Assembly: GCF_001570885.1 (NCBI RefSeq)
Contig: NZ_BCSN01000018.1
Span: 1-47,755 of the forward strand
DNA length: 47,755 nt
Reading direction: 5' to 3'
Source: Micrococcus lylae NBRC 15355
GTDB taxonomy: Bacteria > Actinomycetota > Actinomycetes > Actinomycetales > Micrococcaceae
The translations under genes and the position numbers were made by a program. The notes under the pieces are model-generated. The model was not told the origin of the DNA, searched no databases, and saw only the letters and a list, made by a program, of their open reading frames with translations. This document shows, one piece after another, positions 31,949 through 40,395 of this stretch (positions are counted from its first letter, which is position 1; each line of letters opens with the position of its first letter).

Positions 31949-32935
31949 ATGACCGATTCTGCTCGCTTCCTCACGATGATCGACCTGCCCGAGTCCGGAC
32001 TGGCCCTGCTCCGCGAGGCCGGTGAGGTCACGCACGGCAAGGACGTCGGCGGGAACGCCGCCCTGCCCGAGCTGGCCGCCTCCGGCGACTACGACGTGAT
32101 CGTCTGCGCGCTGGACCAGACGTTCGACGCCGTCACGCTCGAGAGGGCACAGCTGAAGGGCATCGCCAACTACGCGGTGGGCTACAACAACATCGATGTG
32201 GACGCGGCCACCGCCGCCGGCATCCGCGTGGGCAATACCCCGGACGTGCTCACGGCGGCCACCGCGGACATCGCGCTGCTGCTGATCCTCGGCGTCACCC
32301 GCCGCGCCTACGAGGGGGAGCGGATGATGCGCGCCGGGCAGTTCACCGGCTGGGCGCCGGACCTGCTGGTGGGCAAGGACGTCGCCGGCGCCACCCTGGG
32401 CCTGGCCGGATTCGGCCGCATCGGCAGGGCGGTGGCCGAGCGCGCCCTCGCCTTCGGCATGCAGGTCGTCTTCGCCCCGCGCCCGCCGGCCCACCGTGAG
32501 GTGTCCGCCGCGGAGCTCGGTGACCTGGCCGGCCGTGTGGAGCAGGTCCGTTGGGAGGAGATGGTGGAGCGCGCGGACATCCTCTCCCTGCACGTGCCGC
32601 TCACCGAGGACACCCGCCACCTCGTGGACGCGGACGTCCTCGCACGCATGAAGCGCGGCTCGGTGCTCATCAACACCGCCCGCGGCCCGGTGGTGGACGA
32701 GTCGGCCCTGGTGGAGGCGCTGCGCTCCGGGCATCTGTTCGGTGCCGGCCTGGACGTGTTCGAGGACGAGCCGGCCATGGCCGCCGGCCTCGCCGAGCTG
32801 GACAACGTCATGGTCCTGCCGCACCTGGGCTCGGCCACGCGCAACACGCGGGACGAGATGGCCGTCCTCACTGCCCGGAACGCGATCGCCATGGCGACCG
32901 GCGGGGACATCCCGGCCTGCGTGAACCCCGCGTGA
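31949..32935 (+). CDS. D-isomer-specific 2-hydroxyacid dehydrogenase (glyoxylate/hydroxypyruvate reductase-like)
   Basis: A 328-residue NAD(P)H-dependent oxidoreductase. It has the early segment GIANYAVGYNNIDVDAATAAGIRVGNTPDVLT, the Rossmann motif TLGLAGFGRIGRAVAERAL, the substrate arginine region LINTARGPVVDESAL, the Glu loop GLDVFEDEP, and the catalytic histidine in VMVLPHLGSAT. This pattern best fits glyoxylate/hydroxypyruvate reductases, but 2-ketoacid specificity is not determinable. ATG 31949 has GATACT seven bases upstream and no ribosome site. Its stop overlaps the hydrolase ATG (TGATG), so the two are coupled. Confidence 0.93.
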   Translation: MTDSARFLTMIDLPESGLALLREAGEVTHGKDVGGNAALPELAASGDYDVIVCALDQTFDAVTLERAQLKGIANYAVGYNNIDVDAATAAGIRVGNTPDVLTAATADIALLLILGVTRRAYEGERMMRAGQFTGWAPDLLVGKDVAGATLGLAGFGRIGRAVAERALAFGMQVVFAPRPPAHREVSAAELGDLAGRVEQVRWEEMVERADILSLHVPLTEDTRHLVDADVLARMKRGSVLINTARGPVVDESALVEALRSGHLFGAGLDVFEDEPAMAAGLAELDNVMVLPHLGSATRNTRDEMAVLTARNAIAMATGGDIPACVNPA

Positions 32936-33903
32936 TGCTCCTGACCCGTGCCCGCCGCCTGGTCCGCGCGCTGCGCACAGCCCGCCGTACCCGTGACGTG
33001 GTGACGGCCGCGGACGGCGCCGCCCTGGCCATGACGACCTGCGGCGACGAGACGGCCCCGGGGGAGCGCCGCGTGGTCGTGGTGGTGGGCGCGCATCTCA
33101 GCGCCTGGTACTACCGTCCCTTCGCCCATGTGCTGCGGGCCCGCCTGCGGGAGATCTCCGGGCAGGACTGGGCCGTGGACGTCTACGACCGCCGCGGCCG
33201 CGGCGACTCGGCCCCGCAGCCGGAGGACTACTCCATGGACACCGAGGTGGCGGACCTCGCCGCCGTCCTGGAGCACACCGGCGCCCGCCAGCTGATCGGC
33301 CACTCGCTCGGCGGCTCCGTGGTGCTCAACGCGCTGCAGCAGGCCGGGGGGCTGTTCCCTGCCGAACTGGTCCCGGACCGCACCGCTCTGTACGACCCCT
33401 GCGTGAACCTGGACGGCCCCCGGACCGCCCGCTGGCTGTCCCGCCTGGAACAGGCCGTGGAGGACGGGAAGACCGCCCGCGGCCTGGCGATCCTCCAGCG
33501 TGGCCTTCAATCCTCCGCCGTGCTGTCCCAGGTGCCGGAGTGGTTCCTCACCTTCACCTTCGCCGGCCTCGTGGCCACCCCGCTGGGGAAGATGGCCCGC
33601 CGCATGCTGCCGACCCTGTCCCGTGAGCTCATCGCGGCGATGCACGAGGACGACCGCCCCGAGGACTTCGCCGCCATCACCGCCCCGGTGCACCTGATGT
33701 GCGGCGACCTGTCCCCGCAGTACTTCCAGGAGGTCGTCCGCCGGTTGCACGCAGCCATGCCGACCACCACCTTCGAACGCTCCCCGCGCTGCATGCACGG
33801 CGCCATCCCGTTCGCCGTGGAGGCCGTGCTCTCCGATCTCGCCGAGCACTTCACTGCCGGCCCGTCGGTCAGCGCAGGGCGGACGCCAGCGTCCGCAGCA
33901 TGA
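32935..33903 (+). CDS. alpha/beta hydrolase, plus-strand member of a tail-to-tail pair
   Basis: A 322-residue protein with an alpha/beta-hydrolase core: VVVVGAHLSAWYYRPFA, VDVYDRRGRGDSAPQPEDYSM, the nucleophile elbow IGHSLGGSVVLNAL, and a late acid/histidine region (HLMCGDLSPQYF, RSPRCMHGAIPF). The substrate is unknown. It is translationally coupled to the dehydrogenase. Its final ~35 bases overlap the 3' end of the opposite-strand hydrolase at 33869, to which it is clearly related (shared Y-x-RRGR-x-x-S/D, SPQPE/APQPE, GHS-x-GGSV). Confidence 0.88.
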   Translation: MLLTRARRLVRALRTARRTRDVVTAADGAALAMTTCGDETAPGERRVVVVVGAHLSAWYYRPFAHVLRARLREISGQDWAVDVYDRRGRGDSAPQPEDYSMDTEVADLAAVLEHTGARQLIGHSLGGSVVLNALQQAGGLFPAELVPDRTALYDPCVNLDGPRTARWLSRLEQAVEDGKTARGLAILQRGLQSSAVLSQVPEWFLTFTFAGLVATPLGKMARRMLPTLSRELIAAMHEDDRPEDFAAITAPVHLMCGDLSPQYFQEVVRRLHAAMPTTTFERSPRCMHGAIPFAVEAVLSDLAEHFTAGPSVSAGRTPASAA

Positions 33904-34900
33904 ACGGCTCAGGCGTGATGGGCCCGTCATGCAGGCGGGCCGGCATCACGCGCCAGGCCATGGCCGCCGTGCGCTGCGGCGCCCCGGCCCGGTGGGCGGC
34001 CTGCGTCAGCACGCGCGCGGTGTCCGCGAAGAACCCGGGGGAGCGGCCTCCCGTCACCAGGGTCACCCGAGTGTCCGCGAGGTTCCGCGCCAGTGCCTGC
34101 GCGTCCACGGGCTCGGCCACGGCCGCCCGCATCTCCGCCGACGACGCCGGCAGCAGCCGCAGCATCCCCTTCCCGGGCCGGGTGAAGGACGCCGCGCCGA
34201 TCATTCCGCGCAGCACCGTCACCGGCAGCCGGGACAGCGGCCCGGCCGTGCCCAGGTCCCGCACCAGATGCGCCCATGCGGTGCCCCAGCGGGCGTCCGC
34301 CACGGCCTCGGCCATCCCGGGGCGCCACAGCCCGGCCAGCATCCCGTCCAGGTTCAGCGCCGCATCCCAGGTGACCACGGACCACGGCCGGCCCCCGGCC
34401 GCGGCGTGCTCCGCGGCGGCGAGCAGCGCCACCGACCCGCCGAACGAGTGCCCCAGCACCGACCGCGCCCCGGTCAGCGCCATGACCGCGCGCAGGTCGG
34501 CCACCTCGGCGGCCAGCAGGTCCTGCTCCGGCTGCGGCGAGGACCCGGACCGGCCCCGCCGCGCGTAGGTGGCCACCGGGGCCCGCAGGCGCTTCGCCAG
34601 CGCCCGTGCCGTGGCCGCGTAGGCCGCGTCCGTCACCAGCGTCCCGTGCACCATCACGACGACGGCACTCGCCTCGGCGCCGCCTGTCGCCGCACCCGCG
34701 ACTGTCGGCGCGGCGCTGGCTCCCGCGGGCGACCTGCCCGCCCCGCCGCCCGCCCCGGTGGGCCGGGAGGCGGGGGAGGCGGCCGTCGTCGCGCCCTCGG
34801 CCCACCCCGGCGGCAGGTGGGTGCGCAGACGCAGGCGCGTGCCGCCGTCGAGGGTCACGAGGCGCTCCAGCGTGCGACGGGGAGAACGGCGTGCGGGCAT
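33869..34900 (-). CDS. alpha/beta hydrolase, minus-strand member of a tail-to-tail pair
   Basis: A 343-residue alpha/beta hydrolase. VVVMVHGTLVTDAAY supplies the HG oxyanion region, followed by VATYARRGRSGSSPQPEQDLL, the nucleophile elbow LGHSFGGSVALL and DAALNLDGMLAG. A Gly/Ala/Pro-rich insert of ~35 residues follows the N-terminus (about 38-75). The substrate is unknown. ATG 34900 lies 98 bp from the lysS start, on the opposite strand. It overlaps the plus-strand homologue at the 3' ends, suggesting an old inverted duplication. Confidence 0.87.
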   Translation of the reverse strand: MPARRSPRRTLERLVTLDGGTRLRLRTHLPPGWAEGATTAASPASRPTGAGGGAGRSPAGASAAPTVAGAATGGAEASAVVVMVHGTLVTDAAYAATARALAKRLRAPVATYARRGRSGSSPQPEQDLLAAEVADLRAVMALTGARSVLGHSFGGSVALLAAAEHAAAGGRPWSVVTWDAALNLDGMLAGLWRPGMAEAVADARWGTAWAHLVRDLGTAGPLSRLPVTVLRGMIGAASFTRPGKGMLRLLPASSAEMRAAVAEPVDAQALARNLADTRVTLVTGGRSPGFFADTARVLTQAAHRAGAPQRTAAMAWRVMPARLHDGPITPEPFMLRTLASALR

Positions 34901-34983
34901 GCCTGCACGCTACCGTCGCCCGGAGCCCGTCCCACGTGGCGGGCCCCACTGGCCGGGGTCGTGGAACCGCCTGGCCACGCCTC

Positions 34984-34997
34984 TAGACTGGGGAATT
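34984..34997 (+). promoter_or_regulatory. candidate leaderless promoter of lysS
   Basis: TAGACT (34984-34989), the same hexamer as at panC, ends eight bases before GTG 34998; there is no Shine-Dalgarno sequence. Confidence 0.5.
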
Positions 34998-36518
34998 GTG
35001 ACCACGCAGAACACCCCCGCTCAGACCGCAGTCGACCACCACGACCAGCAGGCCGTGCGCGCCGCCAAGCGCAACGCCCTGCTCGCCGAGGGCACAGAGG
35101 CGTTCCCGGTCGAGGTGAAGCGCACCCACTCGCTCGCCGCGGTCCGCGAGGAGTTCGACGGCAAGCACGAGCCGGGCTGGGAGGACGGCCCGGAGGTGTC
35201 GGTCGCCGGCCGCATCGTGTTCCAGCGCAACACCGGAAAGCTGTGCTTCGCCACCCTCCAGGAGGGCGGCCCCGATGGCGTCGGCGTGCGCCTGCAGGTC
35301 ATGCTGTCCCTGGCCAACGTGGGCGAGGAGTCCCTGGCCGGGTGGAAGAAGGCCGTTGACCTCGGCGACCACGTGTCCGTGACCGGCAAGGTCATCGTCT
35401 CCCGCCGCGGCGAGCTGTCCATCATGGCCGACTCCTGGCAGATGGCCTCCAAGGCGCTGCGCCCGCTGCCGGTGCTGCATGCGGAGCTCAACGAGGAGAC
35501 CCGCGTCCGCCAGCGCTACGCGGACCTGATCGTGCGCGACGCCGCCCGTGAGATGGTCTACACCCGCGCCAAGGTGGTCTCCGCGATCCGGCGCACCCTG
35601 GAAGGCCACGACTACGTGGAGGTCGAGACCCCGATCCTGCAGCTCGTCCACGGCGGCGCCCAGGCCCGCCCGTTCCAGACGCACCTCAACGCGTTCGACC
35701 AGGACATGACGCTGCGCATCGCGACCGAGCTCTACCTCAAGCGCGCCGTGGTGGGCGGGATCGACCGCGTCTACGAGATCGGCCGTGTCTTCCGCAACGA
35801 GGGCGTGGACTCCACCCACTCGCCCGAGTTCACCACCCTCGAGTGCTACGAGGCCTGGGCGGACATGCACGTCATGGCCGACCGCATGAAGCAGATGATC
35901 CTCGCCGCCGCGGAAGCCGTGGGCGCCGGCCGGCAGATCCAGACCGAGAAGGGCACCATCGACCTCGACGGCGAGTGGGCATGGGTGGCCGTCTACCCCG
36001 GCCTGTCCGAGGCCGTGGGCCAGGAGATCACCCCTGAGACCGACGTGGCGGTGCTGCGGGAGATCGCCGAACGGCACGAGGTGCCGGTGGACCCGCAGTG
36101 GGGCGCCGAGAAGCTGGTCATCGAGCTGTTCGGCGAGATCGTTGAGCCGACGCTGATCAACCCGACCTTCGTGTACAACTACCCGCCGGCCGCCCAGCCG
36201 TTGGCCCGGCCGCACCGGGAGGAGCCGGGCGTCATCGAGGCCTGGGACCTGGTCATCGGCGGCACGGAGCGCGGCACCGCGTTCTCCGAGCTGATCGACC
36301 CGGTCATCCAGCGCGAGCGCCTGACCGCCCAGTCCCGCGCCGCCGCCGCCGGCGACGACGAGGCCATGCAGCTCGACGAGGACTTCCTCCGTGCGCTCGA
36401 GTACGGCGCCCCGCCGATGGGCGGCCTCGGCCTCGGCATCGACCGCCTGGTCATGCTGTTCACCGGCGTGGGGATCCGCGAGACCATCCTCTTCCCGTTG
36501 CTGAAGCCGGAGGCCTGA
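34998..36518 (+). CDS. lysS: lysyl-tRNA synthetase, class II
   Basis: A 506-residue enzyme that charges tRNA-Lys. The N-terminal OB-fold anticodon domain covers about residues 60-160 (VSVAGRIVFQR through GELSIMADSWQMASKALRPLP). The class II core has motif 1 (VEVETPILQ then GGAQARPF), motif 2 (GRVFRNEGVDSTHSPEFTTLECYEAW) and motif 3 (GGLGLGIDRLVMLF). GTG 34998 has TAGACT eight bases upstream and no ribosome site. The conserved downstream order, small membrane protein-lsr2-clpC, is typical of Micrococcaceae-like genomes. Confidence 0.97.
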   Translation: MTTQNTPAQTAVDHHDQQAVRAAKRNALLAEGTEAFPVEVKRTHSLAAVREEFDGKHEPGWEDGPEVSVAGRIVFQRNTGKLCFATLQEGGPDGVGVRLQVMLSLANVGEESLAGWKKAVDLGDHVSVTGKVIVSRRGELSIMADSWQMASKALRPLPVLHAELNEETRVRQRYADLIVRDAAREMVYTRAKVVSAIRRTLEGHDYVEVETPILQLVHGGAQARPFQTHLNAFDQDMTLRIATELYLKRAVVGGIDRVYEIGRVFRNEGVDSTHSPEFTTLECYEAWADMHVMADRMKQMILAAAEAVGAGRQIQTEKGTIDLDGEWAWVAVYPGLSEAVGQEITPETDVAVLREIAERHEVPVDPQWGAEKLVIELFGEIVEPTLINPTFVYNYPPAAQPLARPHREEPGVIEAWDLVIGGTERGTAFSELIDPVIQRERLTAQSRAAAAGDDEAMQLDEDFLRALEYGAPPMGGLGLGIDRLVMLFTGVGIRETILFPLLKPEA

Positions 36519-36524
36519 TCGGCC

Positions 36525-36860
36525 ATGGCGACGTTCTGGGACTACTTCTCGGTGCTGGCCCCATCCGTGGGCCTGGCGCTGCTGTTCTGGCTCATCATGC
36601 GCTCCCTGCTCCGCGCGGACACCGGTGAGCGTGAGGCGGAGGGCCGGAGGCGCTCGGGCGTGGACGCGCGCGCGGCGGCCGAGGAGGCCGAAGCCCGGGA
36701 ATGGGCGCGCCGGCGGCGCGCGGATGAGGCGCCCGCCGAGGGGCGTGTGGAGGCCGACGCCGCGGAGGTCGGCGAGGGTCGCCTGGAGACCGACGCCGAG
36801 GCGCCCGCCGAGGGGGCCGGCGAGGGGCGCGCCCCGGAGGAGGGTGCGCCGCGCGCCTGA
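36525..36860 (+). CDS. small single-helix membrane protein
   Basis: A 111-residue protein: one N-terminal membrane helix (VLAPSVGLALLFWLIMRSLL, about residues 10-29) then a charged Arg/Glu/Ala-rich tail that is low-complexity after residue ~60 (repeats of EAPAEG, EADAAEVGEG). ATG 36525 is 6 nt after the lysS stop. Small proteins of this shape sit between lysS and lsr2 in related genomes, which supports it being real. Function is unknown. The last 19 bases lie within the first copy of a 28-bp direct repeat. Confidence 0.75.
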   Translation: MATFWDYFSVLAPSVGLALLFWLIMRSLLRADTGEREAEGRRRSGVDARAAAEEAEAREWARRRRADEAPAEGRVEADAAEVGEGRLETDAEAPAEGAGEGRAPEEGAPRA

Positions 36861-36931
36861 GGGCGCGGTGCCAGCCAATGGACGCTACTGCGACCAGCAC
36901 AACGGGTGCGCCGCGCGCCTGAGGGCGCGGT
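36842..36931 (+). repeat. 28-bp exact direct repeat, one copy overlapping the gene end
   Basis: The same 28 bp (starting GGGTGCGCCGCGCGCC, ending GAGGGCGCGGT) occurs at 36842-36869, covering the stop of the small membrane protein, and at 36904-36931. Each copy can fold as CGCGCC/GGGCGCG, so the duplicated unit is probably the terminator. Confidence 0.9.
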
Positions 36932-37206
36932 TCCGTCCGGCGGACACCCTTTCCTGCAGCGAGTATCCGCTGCAGGGGAATGACCCTGCGGAGGCAGGTT
37001 TCCCCGTACCTGGGATTCTGCTGACAGACGACGCCTGCAGGAGAAATGTTCATCCGCAGGAAAGGCATAGATCGGCTACCGTGGAAGCGGACACAGAGAG
37101 CCAGGTGGCCGGAGAACCTTCCAGCGCAGCCTTTTCCCTTGGGTGAATCGGCTTGCCAGGGTGAAATCCCGGTCGCTGCAGACGAATGAGGGAGATGGGC
37201 AAGCAC
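36861..37206. other. 346-bp region upstream of lsr2
   Basis: No gene is supported. It contains the second 28-bp repeat copy, a 9-bp perfect inverted repeat CCTGCAGCG (36953-36961) / CGCTGCAGG (36968-36976), further CCTGCAGG and CCGCAGG motifs around 37035-37062, a -10 candidate TACCGT (37077-37082) and a small hairpin CCAGGG/CCCGG (37156-37172) before the start. It is more AT-rich than the surrounding DNA and may be the lsr2 control region, possibly bound by Lsr2 itself. Confidence 0.55.
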
Positions 37207-37509
37207 ATGGCACAGAAGGTCGAAGTCGTCTTGGTGGACGATCTGGACGGCTCGGAGGCCGCCGAGACCGTGAAGTTCGCGCTCGACGGGCGCCACTACG
37301 AGGTGGACCTGTCCGAGGACAACGCCCGCGAGCTGCGCAACTTCCTCAAGCCCTACATGAAGAAGGGCCGCGCCGTGGCGCCGCCGTCCCCGAAGGCCGA
37401 GGCCGCGGAGATCCGCAAGTGGGCCGCGGACAACGGCTATGAGGTCTCCTCCCGCGGCCGCCTGCACCGCGACGTCGTGGAGGCCTACCGCAACGCCAAG
37501 CGCAGGTGA
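37207..37509 (+). CDS. lsr2: Lsr2 nucleoid-associated protein
   Basis: A 100-residue H-NS-like DNA-bridging protein that silences AT-rich and foreign DNA in actinobacteria. The N-terminal oligomerisation domain (MAQKVEVVLVDDLDGSEAAETVKFALDGRHYEVDLS-type, residues 1-60) and the C-terminal DNA-binding domain with the AT-hook-like RGR (SSRGRLHRDVVEAY) are clear. Start ATG 37207 gives the family-standard MAQK. Upstream in-frame ATGs at 37186 and 37195 lie closer to or before the GGGAG at ~37190 and are less likely. Its long upstream region may be autoregulated. Confidence 0.95.
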   Translation: MAQKVEVVLVDDLDGSEAAETVKFALDGRHYEVDLSEDNARELRNFLKPYMKKGRAVAPPSPKAEAAEIRKWAADNGYEVSSRGRLHRDVVEAYRNAKRR

Positions 37510-37518
37510 CCTGCGGAG

Positions 37519-37558
37519 CCCGGCTCCAGGAGCCGGGGCCCCGTGGATCGGCCCCGAC
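37519..37558 (+). terminator. GC-rich hairpins after lsr2
   Basis: CCCGGCTCC (37519-37527) and GGAGCCGGG (37529-37537) are complementary, so a smaller effective loop forms inside. CCCCGT and ACGGGG pair just beyond. There is no U tract. Confidence 0.5.
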
Positions 37559-37570
37559 GGGGTCCGTGAC

Positions 37571-37615
37571 GACGGGCGGCTGATCGCTTCACCCTGTGGC
37601 GAACAGCCGCCCGTC
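37571..37615. promoter_or_regulatory. 12-bp inverted repeat upstream of clpC
   Basis: GACGGGCGGCTG (37571-37582) and CAGCCGCCCGTC (37604-37615) are perfectly complementary around a 21-nt loop. The loop contains CTTCACC and GGCGAAC (within 37587-37604), an imperfect dyad that loosely resembles ClgR-type sites. It could be a second lsr2 terminator or a clpC control element. The clpC -10 candidate TAGGCT is at 37633-37638. Confidence 0.5.
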
Positions 37616-37680
37616 GCCCTGTCTGCGTGCGTAGGCTCGGGACCAATCGAAAGCCAAGGCAAGAGCCAAGGAGTGTGTCC

Positions 37681-40209
37681 ATGTTCGAAAGGTTCACCGA
37701 CCGCGCGCGGCGGGTGGTGGTGCTCGCGCAGGAAGAGGCGCGGATGCTCAACCACAGCTACATCGGGACCGAGCACATCCTGCTCGGCCTGATCCACGAG
37801 GGTGAGGGCGTCGCAGCCAAGGCCCTGGAGTCGATGGACATCTCCCTCGGCGCGGTCCGCGAGAAGGTGCAGGAGGACATCGGTCAGGGGCAGCAGAACC
37901 CGCCCGGCCACATCCCCTTCACGCCGCGTGCCAAGAAGGTGCTCGAGCTGTCCCTGCGCGAGGCGCTGCAGCTCGGCCACAACTACATCGGGACCGAGCA
38001 CATCCTGCTCGGCCTGATCCGCGAGGGCGAGGGCGTCGCTGCCCAGGTGCTCGTGAAGCTCGGCGCGGACCTGAACCGCGTCCGTCAGACCGTCATCCAG
38101 CTGCTTTCCGGCTACCAGGGCTCCGGCCAGGGTGGCAAGGAGACCGCCGGCGTCGCCCCGGGCGGGCAGTCCGAGGGGCAGAACGCGGGCTCCGTGGTGC
38201 TGGACCAGTTCGGCCGCAACCTCACCGCCGCCGCCCACGACGGCAAGCTGGACCCGGTCATCGGCCGTGCCGAGGAGATGGAGCGCGTCATGCAGGTGCT
38301 CTCGCGCCGCTCCAAGAACAACCCGGTCCTCATCGGTGAGCCCGGCGTCGGCAAGACCGCGGTGGTGGAGGGTCTGGCCCAGGCCATCGACCGTGGCGAC
38401 GTGCCGGAGACGCTGAAGGACAAGCAGCTGTACTCGCTGGACCTCGGCTCGCTCGTGGCCGGCTCGCGCTACCGCGGCGACTTCGAGGAACGCCTGAAGA
38501 AGGTCCTCAAGGAGATCCGCACGCGCGGGGACATCATCCTGTTCATCGACGAGATCCATACCCTCGTCGGCGCCGGTGCCGCCGAGGGCGCGATCGACGC
38601 CGCCAGCATCCTCAAGCCGATGCTGGCCCGCGGCGAGCTGCAGACCATCGGCGCCACCACACTGGACGAGTACCGCAAGCACATCGAGAAGGACGCCGCG
38701 CTCGAGCGTCGCTTCCAGCCGATCCAGGTCAACGAGCCGTCCGTCGAGGACGCCACCAAGATCCTCCGCGGCCTGCGCGACCGCTACGAGGCGCACCACA
38801 AGGTGTCCATCACGGACGACGCCCTCAAGGCCGCCGCCTCGATGTCCGCCCGCTACATCTCGGACCGCTTCCTGCCGGACAAGGCCATCGACCTGATCGA
38901 CGAGGCCGGCGCCCGCCTGCGCATCCGCCGCATGACCGTGCCGCCGGAGATCAAGGCCTACGAGGGCCGCATCGCCGAGGTGCGCTCCGAGAAGGAGGCC
39001 GCGATCGACGGCCAGGACTTCGAGGGTGCCGCGCGCCTGCGCGACCAGGAGCAGCAGCTCGTGGACGAGCAGAAGCAGAAGGAACAGGCCTGGCGGACCG
39101 GTCAGGCCTCCGACGTCGCCACCGTGGACGAGGACCTCATCGCCGAGGTGCTGTCCAAGTCCACCGGCATCCCGGTCTTCAAGCTGACCGAGGAGGAGAC
39201 CGACCGCCTCAAGAACATGGAGGCCGAGCTCCACCGCCGCGTCATCGGCCAGGACGAGGCCATCAAGTCCCTGTCCCGCGCCATCCGCCGCACCCGTGCC
39301 GGCCTGAAGGACCCGAACCGCCCGTCCGGCTCGTTCATCTTCGCCGGCCCCACCGGCGTCGGAAAGACCGAGCTGGCCAAGTCCCTCGCCGAGTTCCTCT
39401 TCGGCGAGGAGGACGCCCTGATCACCCTGGACATGTCCGAGTTCCAGGAGAAGCACACGGTGTCCCGCCTGTTCGGCGCGCCTCCCGGCTACGTCGGGTA
39501 CGAGGAGGGCGGCCAGCTCACCGAGAAGGTCCGCCGCCGTCCGTTCTCCGTGGTGCTGTTCGACGAGGTGGAGAAGGCCCATGCGGACCTGTTCAACTCG
39601 CTGCTGCAGATCCTCGAGGACGGTCGCCTGACCGACTCGCAGGGCCGTGTGGTGGACTTCAAGAACACCGTGATCATCATGACCACGAACCTCGGAACCC
39701 GGGACATCTCCAAGGGCGTCATGACCGGCTTCCAGTCCGCCACGGACACGGCCACCGGCTATGAGCGCATGAAGGGCAAGGTGCGGGAGGAGCTGCGCCA
39801 GCACTTCCGCCCGGAGTTCCTGAACCGCGTGGACGACGTGATCGTCTTCCCGCAGCTGCAGAAGTCCGAGATCGTGGAGATCGTGGACCTGTTCATCGCC
39901 CGCCTCGGCAAGCGCCTGGCGGAGCAGGACCTGTCCATCGAGCTCACCCAGGACGCCAAGGAGCTGCTCGCGGACCGGGGTTACGACCCGGCCATGGGCG
40001 CCCGTCCGCTGCGCCGCACCATCCAGAACCTGGTGGAGGACCAGCTCTCCGAGCGCATCCTCTTCGGCGAGATCCCGGCCGGCTCCCTCATCACCGTGGA
40101 CACCACGGGCGAGGGCGAGGGCCGCGAGCTGACGTTCACGTTCTCCGGCGGCCGCAGCGAGGTCGAGGGTTCCCAGATGCAGGAGCTGGAGGCCGGCGTG
40201 TCCGAGTGA
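37681..40209 (+). CDS. clpC: ATP-dependent Clp protease ATP-binding subunit ClpC
   Basis: An 842-residue AAA+ unfoldase that partners ClpP. Two N-domain repeats ([12 protein letters not shown] twice), AAA-1 Walker A GEPGVGKT at 219-226 with Walker [12 protein letters not shown], a UVR-type middle domain (about 425-460), AAA-2 Walker A GPTGVGKT at 556-563, and arginine-finger and sensor regions ([29 protein letters not shown]) are all present, with a ClpP-binding loop expected near residue 680. ATG 37681 has AAGGAG at ~37667-37672. The TAGGCT -10 candidate at 37633-37638 implies a short leader. Terminator hairpins follow. Confidence 0.97.
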   Translation: MFERFTDRARRVVVLAQEEARMLNHSYIGTEHILLGLIHEGEGVAAKALESMDISLGAVREKVQEDIGQGQQNPPGHIPFTPRAKKVLELSLREALQLGHNYIGTEHILLGLIREGEGVAAQVLVKLGADLNRVRQTVIQLLSGYQGSGQGGKETAGVAPGGQSEGQNAGSVVLDQFGRNLTAAAHDGKLDPVIGRAEEMERVMQVLSRRSKNNPVLIGEPGVGKTAVVEGLAQAIDRGDVPETLKDKQLYSLDLGSLVAGSRYRGDFEERLKKVLKEIRTRGDIILFIDEIHTLVGAGAAEGAIDAASILKPMLARGELQTIGATTLDEYRKHIEKDAALERRFQPIQVNEPSVEDATKILRGLRDRYEAHHKVSITDDALKAAASMSARYISDRFLPDKAIDLIDEAGARLRIRRMTVPPEIKAYEGRIAEVRSEKEAAIDGQDFEGAARLRDQEQQLVDEQKQKEQAWRTGQASDVATVDEDLIAEVLSKSTGIPVFKLTEEETDRLKNMEAELHRRVIGQDEAIKSLSRAIRRTRAGLKDPNRPSGSFIFAGPTGVGKTELAKSLAEFLFGEEDALITLDMSEFQEKHTVSRLFGAPPGYVGYEEGGQLTEKVRRRPFSVVLFDEVEKAHADLFNSLLQILEDGRLTDSQGRVVDFKNTVIIMTTNLGTRDISKGVMTGFQSATDTATGYERMKGKVREELRQHFRPEFLNRVDDVIVFPQLQKSEIVEIVDLFIARLGKRLAEQDLSIELTQDAKELLADRGYDPAMGARPLRRTIQNLVEDQLSERILFGEIPAGSLITVDTTGEGEGRELTFTFSGGRSEVEGSQMQELEAGVSE
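37758..38039 (+). repeat. near-identical 57-bp direct repeat inside clpC
   Basis: 37758-37814 and 37983-38039 are identical except for two bases. They encode the two copies of [12 protein letters not shown](H/R)EGEGVA in the ClpC N-domain. Protein similarity between the halves is expected; near-identity at the DNA level is more than it needs. Confidence 0.9.
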
Positions 40210-40242
40210 CGCCGCGCCGCTGTCCGGCGGTCGATGCAGCAC

Positions 40243-40273
40243 GCGGGGGCGGGGGCTTGACCCTCGCCCCCGC
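40243..40273 (+). terminator. hairpin terminator after clpC
   Basis: GCGGGGGCG (40243-40251) pairs with CGCCCCCGC (40265-40273), starting 34 nt after the clpC stop. Confidence 0.65.
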
Positions 40274-40354
40274 GGCGCGTTGACTCGCAGGCAACACCGT
40301 CCCCCGCCGGACGGCCCCGCCCGGACGGAGCCGGGAGCAACGGTCCGGCGGGGC

Positions 40355-40377
40355 GGCCGCCCGAGAGGCGGGCGGCC
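40355..40377 (+). promoter_or_regulatory. hairpin directly before the csbD-like ribosome site
   Basis: GGCCGCCCG (40355-40363) and CGGGCGGCC (40369-40377) form a perfect 9-bp stem with an AGAGG loop. It ends about seven bases before the GAGGAG ribosome site (40385-40390), so it may stabilise or attenuate the mRNA 5' end. Confidence 0.45.
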
Positions 40378-40395
40378 CGGATGAGAGGAGACACC

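Noticed and set aside
37141-37206. A riboswitch before lsr2 (CCAGGGTGAAATCCCGG looked suggestive)
   Set aside because: It is only a small hairpin; no known aptamer core was found, and lsr2 is not a usual riboswitch target.
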